Shown here piece after piece: positions 27,401-34,792 of a stretch of DNA of 64,000 bases. Below the pieces are notes generated by a model that saw only the letters and a list, made by a program, of their open reading frames with translations, had not been told where the DNA came from and searched no databases. The stretch is from Hymenobacter translucens (lineage in GTDB: Bacteria; Bacteroidota; Bacteroidia; Cytophagales; Hymenobacteraceae), in contig NZ_JAJERB010000001.1 in the NCBI RefSeq assembly GCF_020685205.1, forward strand, positions 620,001 through 684,000, written 5' to 3'. A program made the translations under genes and the position numbers. Every line of letters begins with the position of its first letter. The stretch's first letter is position 1.

Positions 27401-28392
27401 ACGTCCTTGGCCAGCTGAAAGGAAAGAAAGGCCTGATCGGGCCGGGCCGGGCGGCGTGCCACCTGCAACACCTTTTCGTAGTAATGGTCGAGGTGGCGGC
27501 GGGGAATGTCGTTGAGCTCGCGCTGAGCGTGCTCATAGAGGCGCAGAAACGTGACCATCAACGCCATTTCCGGCAGCAGACTGTCTTTGGCTTCCAGGTC
27601 GTGCTGCAGAATCCGGTGGGCCAGCCGGGCCAGGGAAGCCTGGGCCTTGTGGAACTGCCAGAGCAGCCCGGTCAGCTCCCGGATGATGTCAGTGGGTTTA
27701 AGCAGCTGTTCCTGAAACCGGGTAAACAGTACTTCCACATCGGCCTCGTGCTGCTGCGCGCGCTGCAAGGCCGGAGTTGGCTTTTTGGTGCGCGGGTCCT
27801 CGTGCCAGATCGTATGAAAGTCCGCGATGCTGTCGGCGTCGAGGCGGGTCTGGTCCAGCTCCCCAAGCCGAAACAGCAGGCTCTCGTAGAGGTTGGTCCG
27901 CCGCAGGGCATCCCCGAGCTTGCGTACCTGCTCTTCCAGCTCAGCCTGAAATACCCGGCGCTGCCGGCTACGGCCATGACAGGAATACCAGTCGTCGAGG
28001 GCGGCGGCCATGGCGTGCAATCCTCCCAGCAGTTCATCCAGGGTTTGCCGGCGCTGGGCGTAGGAGGCTGTTTTGTCGTGCAGGTGGCGGATCAGGGTCG
28101 AGTACCGCTCATACTGGGCTTCGATACGCTGCCCGGCAATGATACTGATGATCAGCAGGCTGCGGTGCTTCGACAGACTCCAGGTTTCTTCGGCCAGCAC
28201 CTTGCCGTCGGCTACTTTGTAGAAGCGCACCAGTTCCGAAAACTGCCCAATATACGCCAGCAGCTCCTCCATCGTGTAGTCCGACAGCATCAGCTGCTCC
28301 GGCAGCAGCGGGGCCGGCAAACGCTCCGCCTGCGACGTTCCTCCTTCCTGGAAGGACAGATCCGGCGACAGAAAGCGGGCAGTGAGGGGCAT
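24481..28392 (-). CDS. eCIS baseplate J/gp47-family wedge protein (Afp11-like), giant
   Basis: 1303 aa. The baseplate J-like core is in the C-terminal quarter: 'YYTRVSERLRHRHRAVTPWD' (about residues 1025-1044) and 'LILEEFPDVYRAKCLRPNQL' just after, a signature of these wedge proteins. The first 400 residues are strongly helical, and the middle is beta-rich with several Ig-like stretches. In Afp-type particles Afp11 forms the inner wedge that contacts the hub and triggers sheath contraction. It is encoded 15 bp after gp25, matching the usual gp25-J order. It is longer than classical Afp11, as is common in Bacteroidota. No signal peptide. Confidence 0.88.
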   Translation of the reverse strand: MPLTARFLSPDLSFQEGGTSQAERLPAPLLPEQLMLSDYTMEELLAYIGQFSELVRFYKVADGKVLAEETWSLSKHRSLLIISIIAGQRIEAQYERYSTLIRHLHDKTASYAQRRQTLDELLGGLHAMAAALDDWYSCHGRSRQRRVFQAELEEQVRKLGDALRRTNLYESLLFRLGELDQTRLDADSIADFHTIWHEDPRTKKPTPALQRAQQHEADVEVLFTRFQEQLLKPTDIIRELTGLLWQFHKAQASLARLAHRILQHDLEAKDSLLPEMALMVTFLRLYEHAQRELNDIPRRHLDHYYEKVLQVARRPARPDQAFLSFQLAKDVPAYTVPPGLEVEGGKDEAGNRIVFRTLEERLLTPWRIQQFSSLHVARRAGGKRKHRPVSGIYAAPHANSADGFGARPVPEGIGWAAFGEDQGLVSPAYRTMGAGRVGFAVAAPVLLLQEGHRSIELSLCCEPGSFTRFINCLQSQFAQPGQTWQQAFDHLCLRAFKATVTGPESWLSLVTEEVRIDEATSTVSWRLLLDRNRPAMVAHDPAVHAGQFQSASPVLQLLLNEQSPDYAYSCFALLHPRKIRLRVRARDVQGVQLSNQLGPLDMAMPFAPFGTRAQPGAYLLVGYPELFRKRLTSLTLTLDWLNLPAEGFARYYEAYGQPISNNSYRVTASFLRDWRWVPAEIPARPTPLFDSRAGTDELLPTTRLPLSTSQADFQDNLLPAPLGYRPDAATGFIRLELVSPDIGFGDEQYPMLLSETLQYNARHPSQPRPVPRPPFVPLAKSVALTYSAEEEIEVASLFGPGPGRAQQFYYVHPYAAYEPTRLALIPGRKRKGEKPVPAYSVGLLPDFPDEGTLYLGLSQLALPQTINLLFELSSRSFLSREDSLSCSAGGGRQQPKVRWSYLVEDEWLPFEKGHALHDTSQHFTELGQVFLTLPATLSARHRIMPDGLFWLRATVAKGAGQISRVLAVHPQVVRAERVSPVVGQPVVFEKNLPALSLSRLTRTVPELARVTQPLPSQGGRPAETREQYYTRVSERLRHRHRAVTPWDYERLILEEFPDVYRAKCLRPNQLPARQRKPGQVVVMVLPHLLPASAANPHEYRLPHFSPGRLRQMRKALQPLASPHVRLELCNPLYEVVQVRCQVRYRRDRAGSQEDFFRRRLQRDLAEFLSPWTPVSAARAEAPNAVSGPMVLAFINQLPYVEFTTGFSLVKTALENYQYLFSDSASLPEQEAPGAGEQGWTADDTTRSRPWAVFVSAQHHELVELPSTWEPQAGQPTGIGSLTIENDFAIPFSFDSRRPTEAAD

Positions 28393-28407
28393 AGTGAAAA
28401 CGTCAGA

Positions 28408-28863
28408 TTACTTGCCCGGCAGAAGCGTGGCTTCGGTCAGGTAGAAAGGATAAACCACGTTGTGGCGACTGTTGATGGTGCGAACCGCGTAGTTGACTTC
28501 CAGAAAAATCACGCCGTCGTTGATGCTGTCGGTGTTGACCTTGACCTCATGCAGGCTGATGCGGGGCTCGTAAGTCAGCACGGCTTTGGAAACCACGTCG
28601 GTAATGTGAGTGAGCGAAGAGCGGTCCATGTTTTCGAACAGGAACTGGCGCAGGGGGCAGCCGTAGTCGGGATTCATGACCCGGTCGCCGGGCTCGGTGT
28701 GAAACAGCAGGTACAGGCTCTGGCGGATGTCTTCCTCGTCTGAGGTCATACCCAGCAGCCGGTTGCGGGTAGCAAACTGCGGCGGAAAGCTCCATCCGGT
28801 GCCCAGGAAGGAGGGCATTTCCTCGGCGTCGGCATCGGACAGGAAAAAAAATGAAGCAGGCAT
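28408..28863 (-). CDS. eCIS baseplate GPW/gp25 protein (Afp9-like)
   Basis: 151 aa of the GPW/gp25 family, the sheath-initiating wedge protein shared by phage T4, T6SS (TssE) and eCIS. Diagnostic stretch: 'DIRQSLYLLFHTEPGDRVM' (about residues 45-63) followed by 'NPDYGCPLRQFLFE', including the conserved E-P-G core. It lies 3 bp after the PAAR gene, so the two are tightly coupled. Normal length; ATG at 28863. Confidence 0.92.
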   Translation of the reverse strand: MPASFFFLSDADAEEMPSFLGTGWSFPPQFATRNRLLGMTSDEEDIRQSLYLLFHTEPGDRVMNPDYGCPLRQFLFENMDRSSLTHITDVVSKAVLTYEPRISLHEVKVNTDSINDGVIFLEVNYAVRTINSRHNVVYPFYLTEATLLPGK

Positions 28864-28866
28864 AGC

Positions 28867-29169
28867 TTATCCTCCAATCATGACGGTGGGATAGCCCAGG
28901 ACAATGGAACCGCCGTGGGCGGTGGTGTCGCCCATGCGGGCCGCCGGCATCTTGCCAATCATGACCGTTGCCGAGCCCATCACGATGCTGTCGGGTGGGC
29001 CCACGCACACGGCCATGTCGCCGACGCGGGCGGCAGGCAGCTTGCCAATCAGCACCGTGGGGCAGCCGGGCCCGGTAATAGGTCCGCCCACGTGCGGTAT
29101 CGGTGAGGGAAAGGCGGGCGTTTGCATCGGGCAGGTGTGCATATCGGTAAGGCGAGCGGCGGGCGGCAT
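28867..29169 (-). CDS. PAAR-motif spike tip protein (Afp10-like)
   Basis: 100 aa made almost wholly of PAAR-type repeats: 'MPPAARLTDMHTCPM', 'GKLPAARVGDMAVCVGP', 'GKMPAARMGDTTAHGG'. His and Cys residues (His 11, Cys 13, Cys 54, His 85 or so) are placed to bind the metal that stabilises the cone. It sharpens the VgrG spike and in related systems can carry effectors, but here there is no C-terminal extension, so it is a bare tip. It is preceded by a heptanucleotide repeat instead of a clear ribosome binding site. Confidence 0.93.
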   Translation of the reverse strand: MPPAARLTDMHTCPMQTPAFPSPIPHVGGPITGPGCPTVLIGKLPAARVGDMAVCVGPPDSIVMGSATVMIGKMPAARMGDTTAHGGSIVLGYPTVMIGG

Positions 29170-29172
29170 GTT

Positions 29173-29214
29173 GGTTGCTGGTTGCTGGTTGCTGGTTGCT
29201 GGTTGCTGGTTGCT
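29173..29214. repeat. Heptanucleotide tandem repeat (GGTTGCT x6) in the PAAR leader
   Basis: Six perfect copies of GGTTGCT on the plus strand (AGCAACC on the coding minus strand) end 4 bp before the PAAR ATG at 29169. They occupy the place where a ribosome binding site would be, inside the 100-bp gap between the VgrG and PAAR genes. Tandem units like this change copy number by slippage. Confidence 0.95.
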
Positions 29215-29269
29215 AAGAAAAGATGGACGGGTTCTTCCGTATCCATTCGTACTTCCTAAGTTGTTCTTA

Positions 29270-31060
29270 CTAATTAATCATCACCATAGCGCCCTGTACC
29301 GTTACCTGCCCGGAGGCCGACAGCTCGGCGGAGGCGGTGCCGGCCATCTTCATCTGAATCTGGGCGGTACCGGCCACGTTCAGGCCCTGCAGCGCCAGGT
29401 CGCCGGTAGCTTTCACCGTCAGGTTGCCCGTGGCTTCCAGGTCGAGGTTGCCCTTGGCTTTTATCTGCAGGTTCGAGGCGCTTTCCAGCACGATTCCGCT
29501 GCTCGACAGCTCCACCTTGTTGCTGCTCTGGTCGGTGATGGTGATAGACTTCCCGTCGTCGCTGAGGACAATCTTGTTGTTGCCGGGCGTCTTCAACGTC
29601 AGGATCTTCTTGTCGTCGTTGAACTCCACGGTGAGCTTGCTCTGGGTGACGTGGGCCTTGATGCTGTTCTTGTCGTCGGGGGTGTAGGCCGGGGCCCGGC
29701 CACTGCTGTAGAGGGCACCGAGCACGACCGGCTGCTGGGGGTCGTTGTTGAAAAAGCCCAGCACCACTTCGTCGTTTACTTCCGGGTAGAAAAAAGTCCC
29801 GAACCCGGACGAGGCGTACGGGTGGCCGAGCCGGGCCCAGAGGTTTTTGCTTTGCAGGGCCGGCACCTTCACCTGCACCCGAAACTCGTTGCCGGGGTCT
29901 TCGGTGATTTTTGTAACCACGGCGTTGTAAAGGCCCTGCACGCCGGGCAGCTGCCCCAGGTTGGAAGCCGGGGCCGATACGTCCGGGGTCTGCTGGGCAA
30001 ACCACTGCTCGTCCAGCCCCAGGCTGATTTCCGTGGTCCAGTCGCCCTCGGCCAGCGTGTGCGTCACACCCGACACGTAGGCGTTGCCGTTGAAGCGCTG
30101 TCCCATGCCGAGCATGCTTACCATGCTGCCCGGCACGGCCAGGGCGCTGCCCTGAAACCGGATGGTTCCGCGCACCTTGGCCAGCTCCGACTTCAGCCGC
30201 AGCGCCTTGGTCCAGGCCTGCAGACTTTCCTGGCTAGTGGCCGCGGTGGCCGGCAGGTCAACGGATGCCGCGCCCATCACGGCTGCCAGCGTCGCCGGAG
30301 TCACGTTGCCGGGAGTCGACACGCCGGGGCTGGCGCCTTCGGCTTCCACCAGAGCCTGGTCTTTGGCGCTCCACGCCTGTCCTTTCACGGCGGCATACTG
30401 GCTGCGGGCATCCATCTCCACCGCGAAGCTGGTCAGGTTCGTGCCATAGGTTAGCTCCAGCACCGGGTTGGCGGAGGTGTCGGGGGCCGTTACCGTCACC
30501 TTACCCTGGTCATTGAGCACCACCAGGCCGTTGGCTTCGGCCCGGGCCACGATAAAGTCCCAGTCGGAGCTGTAGAACTGAACCAGCTCATCGTGGGTCA
30601 CCGTGGTAGCATCCACCGTGCTGCTGACCCCGCTGTAGGTGCCGATGATGCTGCTGATGGCCGCGTCGTCGGTGCTTTTCTCGAACAGCGCACTTTTGCG
30701 GCCCACGGTCAGCTTGGCAGCGGCGTCGCGGCATTCCACCACCAGCACCGGGGCCAGGTCGGGGCTTACGCGCAGACCGTGCTTGACCACGATGCCCTTG
30801 AAAATAAGCGTGTCCTCGGTATGGTAGCCGGCCAGGATGCTCAGCTCCGTGCCGGGCAGAAAGTCGGCCGAGTCGCTGATGGGGAAGTCTTCGGATGACG
30901 GGTCCCCATCCAGAATCTCGATACGGGCACTGCTGATGCGGTTTACGCCCTTGCTGACCTCAATCGAAACGACCGGGTAAGTGCTGTCAATTTCAGTACC
31001 GTTCACCAGGATGCGGAACGTGACCAGATCGGTTTTGCCGGTAAGGGGGTTGGCAGGCAT
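29270..31060 (-). CDS. VgrG-like spike/hub protein (Afp8-like)
   Basis: 596 aa. The N-terminal half (1-350) has the phage gpD/gp27-like hub fold; 'VVEC.RDAAAKLTVGRK' around residue 115 and 'FYSSDWDFIVARAEANGL' around 165 are typical. The gp5-like OB fold follows (about 375-455; 'VQVKVPALQSKNLWARLG', 'PEVNDEVVLGFFNNDPQQP'), then a C-terminal beta-helix of short repeating strands ('KGNLDLEATGNLTVKATG'). It forms the trimeric spike carrying the PAAR tip. No extra effector domain is fused. ATG 31060 lies 9 bp after the LysM gene. Confidence 0.93.
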   Translation of the reverse strand: MPANPLTGKTDLVTFRILVNGTEIDSTYPVVSIEVSKGVNRISSARIEILDGDPSSEDFPISDSADFLPGTELSILAGYHTEDTLIFKGIVVKHGLRVSPDLAPVLVVECRDAAAKLTVGRKSALFEKSTDDAAISSIIGTYSGVSSTVDATTVTHDELVQFYSSDWDFIVARAEANGLVVLNDQGKVTVTAPDTSANPVLELTYGTNLTSFAVEMDARSQYAAVKGQAWSAKDQALVEAEGASPGVSTPGNVTPATLAAVMGAASVDLPATAATSQESLQAWTKALRLKSELAKVRGTIRFQGSALAVPGSMVSMLGMGQRFNGNAYVSGVTHTLAEGDWTTEISLGLDEQWFAQQTPDVSAPASNLGQLPGVQGLYNAVVTKITEDPGNEFRVQVKVPALQSKNLWARLGHPYASSGFGTFFYPEVNDEVVLGFFNNDPQQPVVLGALYSSGRAPAYTPDDKNSIKAHVTQSKLTVEFNDDKKILTLKTPGNNKIVLSDDGKSITITDQSSNKVELSSSGIVLESASNLQIKAKGNLDLEATGNLTVKATGDLALQGLNVAGTAQIQMKMAGTASAELSASGQVTVQGAMVMIN

Positions 31061-31069
31061 TGCAAAAGG

Positions 31070-31723
31070 TTAAACGAGGGGCGGGAAGACGATATAGGAG
31101 CCGGGCTCAAGCCGCCGGAAATGCACGAGGTTGTTTTGCCGGGCCACCTGCAGGTAATAGTCGGGCTTGCCGTAGATGCGGTTACAGAGCACCGGCAGCG
31201 TGTCGCCGGCTTTCACCTGGTAGCGGTGCGAGAGGTCCGACGACTGCTTGTCCTCCTGCTTGGCCAGGGTGCCCGCGTCGATAAAGCCCACAAAGCCCAA
31301 CTGCACCTTGGCCCGCAGCGGGGAGCCGTCGGGCCGGAACATGGTGTAGCTGACGTCGAACTTGGTAAGGCGGCAGTTGAACAGAAAGGAGCCCCAGATC
31401 AGCTTGAGGTAGTAGGGCGCGTGAATCTTGCCCTGGTAGTCGAGTACCACGTTCTGCAGCTGCTTGATTTCGGCGGCTACGTCGGTGCGGGTGCTGTCGA
31501 TAACGCCGGTGCCGTCGAAATGCAGGGCAAAGCTGACGGTATCGGGATTGGCGTGGGTGAACTTGGGGCTGCCGCCGGCCGCACCCGGCTTCTGGGTTTT
31601 GCTGTAGGTGACGGAGTGAGTGTGCGAAAACGATTCGGGGTTCAGGAACACGTCGTAGCGCGCTCCCTTGGTCGAGAACTTCTCGTCCTCGTACGCCTGA
31701 ATCGTCATTTTTACCAGGGACAT
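31070..31723 (-). CDS. CIS tube/LysM adaptor protein (Afp7-like)
   Basis: 217 aa. The first 155 residues are the CIS tube-like domain ('KGARYDVFLNPESFSHTHSV', about 18-37), a tube-fold protein that joins the hub to the inner tube. A LysM motif follows at about 168-217 ('YQVKAGDTLPVLCNRIYGKP' then 'LEPGSYIVFPPLV'). The pairing of both domains is specific to eCIS and related particles. LysM here is thought to act as a structural module rather than in peptidoglycan binding. Next to VgrG, as expected. Confidence 0.92.
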   Translation of the reverse strand: MSLVKMTIQAYEDEKFSTKGARYDVFLNPESFSHTHSVTYSKTQKPGAAGGSPKFTHANPDTVSFALHFDGTGVIDSTRTDVAAEIKQLQNVVLDYQGKIHAPYYLKLIWGSFLFNCRLTKFDVSYTMFRPDGSPLRAKVQLGFVGFIDAGTLAKQEDKQSSDLSHRYQVKAGDTLPVLCNRIYGKPDYYLQVARQNNLVHFRRLEPGSYIVFPPLV

Positions 31724-31796
31724 GCGGAGGGTGTTAGCGGCGGGCGGAGGGTGATTGGCGAATGGCGTTGTTACTGGTCGGGGTGCTCAGGGATGC

Positions 31797-31973
31797 TTAC
31801 CGCTCCCGGCGCTTGTCGAGGGCGGCCAGCACCTGGCGCACACAGGACTCGGTAAGCTCGCGGCGCAGCTTTTCCCGTTCGTCGACGCTGAAAGCCGCCT
31901 CGGTCTGGACCGGGAGGCGGCTTTCGTCGTGCACCGTCACTTTGATAACCAGTTCGCGGATTTCGATGGGCAT
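31797..31973 (-). CDS. DUF5908 family small eCIS protein
   Basis: 58 aa from ATG 31973 ('MPIEIRELVIKVTVHD'); the open frame upstream to 32243 is inside the tube gene and is rejected. The N-terminal strand 'MPIEIREL' is the hallmark of DUF5908, a tiny protein found only next to eCIS-type genes in Bacteroidota. The rest is a charged helix ('DEREKLRRELTESCVRQVLA'). Function unknown; its place between the second tube and LysM genes suggests an adaptor or assembly chaperone role. Confidence 0.8.
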   Translation of the reverse strand: MPIEIRELVIKVTVHDESRLPVQTEAAFSVDEREKLRRELTESCVRQVLAALDKRRER

Positions 31974-32026
31974 TTTTTGAGGGCTCAGGGTTTTGGTTGT
32001 GGTCCGGGAGGAGCTTACTGATTCGG

Positions 32027-32479
32027 TTACACTTTCTGAAAGCGGGAGTAGGCCAGCTCCAGGGTTTCGATGGCCAGGGCATTTTCCTGGGCCTTGAAGT
32101 CGGATATGCTCCACTTCACCGGCCAGGCGTTGTCGAACGACCACGAAGCCAGCGGATTTCCGTCTTCGTTGAGCAGGCTTACCAGCACCTGCCGGGGCAC
32201 GATGGGAGCGGAAAAGTCCGCCCCCACCGTGCTCGAGCACCACCGGGCCAGGTCCGAGCCTTCCGCTACCAAGCCCCGCTTCAGCACCAGGTTGCTATAC
32301 TTGCCCACGGTGGGCACCCGGTGTTTGTACAGGTTCTGCCCGCCTTCCGGGATGCTGGTGGTTTCCAGCTCCATCGTCAGGCCCGACACCTCCTGAAACG
32401 CATTGTCGACCGAAGCCCCGCCCGCCCCGAAGGACACGCGGAAGTAAAAGCCGACGGGGGGGTAGTTAGCGTCCGGCAT
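32027..32479 (-). CDS. eCIS inner tube protein, second copy (Afp5-like)
   Basis: 150 aa of the T4 gp19-like tail tube family. 'FYFRVSFGAGG' (about 11-21), 'FQEVSGLTMELET' (28-40) and the C-terminal 'FKAQENALAIETLELAYSRF' match the tube fold. It is clearly diverged from the main tube gene 6 bp upstream and probably forms the baseplate-proximal ring that joins the main tube to the hub, as Afp5-type proteins do. ATG 32479. Confidence 0.9.
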   Translation of the reverse strand: MPDANYPPVGFYFRVSFGAGGASVDNAFQEVSGLTMELETTSIPEGGQNLYKHRVPTVGKYSNLVLKRGLVAEGSDLARWCSSTVGADFSAPIVPRQVLVSLLNEDGNPLASWSFDNAWPVKWSISDFKAQENALAIETLELAYSRFQKV

Positions 32480-32484
32480 CAGCG

Positions 32485-32937
32485 TTAGGCGTTGGCAATG
32501 ACGATGGTTTCGTAGGCAATTTCCAGCGTCTCCACGGCCACCTCGTTTCCTTCGGCCTTTAGGTCAGTGCCCTGGATTTTGCACGGCCAGGCGTTGTTCA
32601 GCGTCCACGTCATGGTGGGGGCGCCGGCCTCGTCAAGCAGCTTGATGACCACCGTCACGCGCTTGATGGTGTTCATCTTGATGGTGGAGTACCAGTCGTA
32701 GAACTTGTTGTCCTTCGCGAAAATGCCCTTTTTCAGGGTCACGTTGCCCACTTTGGCAATGCCGGGCAGCTTGATGGTCGAGAAAACCGGGTTGTTGCCG
32801 GCGCGGTACTCGAGGATCTGGGTTTCGGTTTCCAGGCCGCTTACTTCCTGAAAGGGTACATTGCTCTGGTCGCCCAGATCCACCATGAAATAAAACTTCG
32901 GTAGGGGCCAATTATTATCCTGTGCTTCACCAGCCAT
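32485..32937 (-). CDS. eCIS main inner tube protein (Afp1-like)
   Basis: 150 aa of the T4 gp19-like family: 'LPKFYFMVDLG' (about 12-22), 'FQEVSGLETETQILEYRAG' (29-47), 'IKLPGIAKVGNVTLKKGIF' and C-terminal 'NEVAVETLEIAYETIVI'. Its placement directly after the sheath and its typical sequence mark it as the polymerising Hcp/gp19-type tube through which cargo travels. ATG 32937; the sheath gene ends 64 bp upstream. Confidence 0.92.
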   Translation of the reverse strand: MAGEAQDNNWPLPKFYFMVDLGDQSNVPFQEVSGLETETQILEYRAGNNPVFSTIKLPGIAKVGNVTLKKGIFAKDNKFYDWYSTIKMNTIKRVTVVIKLLDEAGAPTMTWTLNNAWPCKIQGTDLKAEGNEVAVETLEIAYETIVIANA

Positions 32938-33000
32938 GGGAGTTGATCGTTAAAGGGTAAAAAAGAGGGAATTGGGAGTTAGTAGCCGGAAGTTCAGAAG

Positions 33001-34761
33001 CTAGGACTTCTGCATCTGCTGCTGGAAATTGAGCACGATAAACTCGGCGGGCCGGGAGATGGCCACTTTCACGAACACGTTCATGTAGCCGTTCAGAATG
33101 TCGTCGGCCGTCATGGTCGAGCCCAAACCCACGGCCACGCTGTAGGCGTCGTCGGGCGAAGCCCCGGCCAGGGCCCCCTGCTTCCAGAGGTTGAACAGGA
33201 AGCTGTTGATCATGCTCTTCACCGTTACCCAGGTGTTGGCGTCGTTCGGCTCGAAGACGTAGGCCCGGCAGGCCAGCTTGATGCTCTGCTCGATCATGAT
33301 CATGGTGCGGCGCACGTTCACGTAGCGCCAGTCCTGGCTGTTGCCGTCGAGGGTGCGGGCACCCCACACCAGCACGCCCAGGCCCGGAAACGGCCGGATG
33401 GCATTCACCGACTTGCCGGTTACGGCGTCCACGTTCAGGTTTGCCTGGTCTTTGTCGCTGAGCGAGACGGTGGGCGACTGTACCGCGTTCAGACTCACGT
33501 TGGCGGGCGCCTTCCACACGCCCCGGCCTTTGTCGACGCTGGCATACACGCCGGCCATGGCCGAGGAGGCGGGCAGGGTGTTCAGGTAGCGGCCGATGGC
33601 GGAGGTCACCAGCACGTAATCTTTGCTCATCACCATCAGCGTGTTGTGCACCTGCTGAATCTTGGCGTAGTCAGTCAGGGTAGCGTCGGAGCTGAGTTCC
33701 TCGTCGAGCTCCTGCACCCTGGCGTAGGCCGACTGTATTTCGGTAAAGGCAGCCGAGTTGCCATTTGTCGTGAGGGCTGGCTCGTCGGTGGGTACCTTTA
33801 CTTCTTCCACAGCGGGGTCGGCCGAGCTGCCGCCGTTTTTGGCCGCATTAGCCACCAGCGCCTTGATTCCGTCAACGAAGCCCGGGTCGAAGTTCATGAA
33901 CGTTGTGTCGCTGCCCGACAGCACGTTGGTATGCACCCAGGGGAAGTAGGCGGCGCCGTACTTGAGGTTGCTTTGCCCGATGTTGGTGCGGAAGTCGGTA
34001 ATAATCTGGGGCACGTCGCGCGGGTCGGTGGCGGCGCCGTAGTACACATCCACCAGCGTCACCCGGCTCTGGGTTTCGGCGCAGTGGGCCAGGGCGTACT
34101 TCATTACGTCGTAGTAGTCGCCTTCGGAGAGCAGCAGGGCATCGGGGGCCACAATCATCGTCGGCTCCTGCTCGTAGATCAGGGAGTCGATGGCGTCCAG
34201 GAACTTCTGCTTATCGCCCAGGGCAGGCGGGTTTACGGCTCCCGGAGTGGGCGCCTCGTAGCCGCCCAGCGAAATCACGTAGCAGGTCGAGCCCCCGTTC
34301 TGGTAGAACAGGCGCATGTTGTTGTAGAGGTAGTACGAGTGGCTGGTCGGAGCCAGGGCGTACACGTTCTTGTCCGAGAGCTGCAGGGTCATGGTGCCGA
34401 TGAGGGGCTTGACCACGTCAGTAGTGGTACCATCCTCTTCGTCCCCACCCTCCTTTTTGGGCTTCGCTACGGCTTTGCTGTTCCCGCCTTCCTTGCCTTC
34501 GCCGAGGGCCAGGGTGGTTGCGCCAGCGCCCAGACGGGGCGCTTCGAGCAGGGTAAACGTGGTGAGGGCGCCCTGGCCGTAGTACGACTCAAACTCCTTG
34601 AGCGAGGTTACCCGGCGGGCTTTGTTGGTCAGGCTTTCGCCTTTGTAGCTGGCCTGGGAGGTGTAGCCGATAAAGACCGGCACGGCCGTCGCCACCTCCA
34701 CCACAGAGTTTGGAAAGGCGTTAATCTCATTGATGTAAACGCCGGGGGTTTGTTGTTCCAT
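33001..34761 (-). CDS. eCIS tail sheath protein
   Basis: 586 aa from ATG 34761 ('MEQQTPGVYINEI'); a 15-residue N-terminal extension in frame overlaps the upstream gene and is rejected. Hallmarks of contractile sheaths are the N-terminal 'TPGVYINEINAFPNSV' with 'TAVPVFIGYT', and the conserved C-terminal domain 'RRTMIMIEQSIKLACRAYVF' to 'GYMNVFVKVAISRPAEFIVL' that handshakes between subunits. A Lys/Glu/Gly-rich loop (about residues 100-120) is probably a surface insertion. Only one sheath gene is present, where Afp and PVC have three. It contracts to drive the tube. Confidence 0.93.
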   Translation of the reverse strand: MEQQTPGVYINEINAFPNSVVEVATAVPVFIGYTSQASYKGESLTNKARRVTSLKEFESYYGQGALTTFTLLEAPRLGAGATTLALGEGKEGGNSKAVAKPKKEGGDEEDGTTTDVVKPLIGTMTLQLSDKNVYALAPTSHSYYLYNNMRLFYQNGGSTCYVISLGGYEAPTPGAVNPPALGDKQKFLDAIDSLIYEQEPTMIVAPDALLLSEGDYYDVMKYALAHCAETQSRVTLVDVYYGAATDPRDVPQIITDFRTNIGQSNLKYGAAYFPWVHTNVLSGSDTTFMNFDPGFVDGIKALVANAAKNGGSSADPAVEEVKVPTDEPALTTNGNSAAFTEIQSAYARVQELDEELSSDATLTDYAKIQQVHNTLMVMSKDYVLVTSAIGRYLNTLPASSAMAGVYASVDKGRGVWKAPANVSLNAVQSPTVSLSDKDQANLNVDAVTGKSVNAIRPFPGLGVLVWGARTLDGNSQDWRYVNVRRTMIMIEQSIKLACRAYVFEPNDANTWVTVKSMINSFLFNLWKQGALAGASPDDAYSVAVGLGSTMTADDILNGYMNVFVKVAISRPAEFIVLNFQQQMQKS

Positions 34762-34792
34762 AAGGGTTTGAAAAAAGGGTTGGAGGAAAGAG

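Noticed and set aside
26668..28743. Plus-strand 691-aa frame opposite the giant baseplate gene
   Set aside because: Crosses the boundary of two real minus-strand genes and has no recognisable domain.
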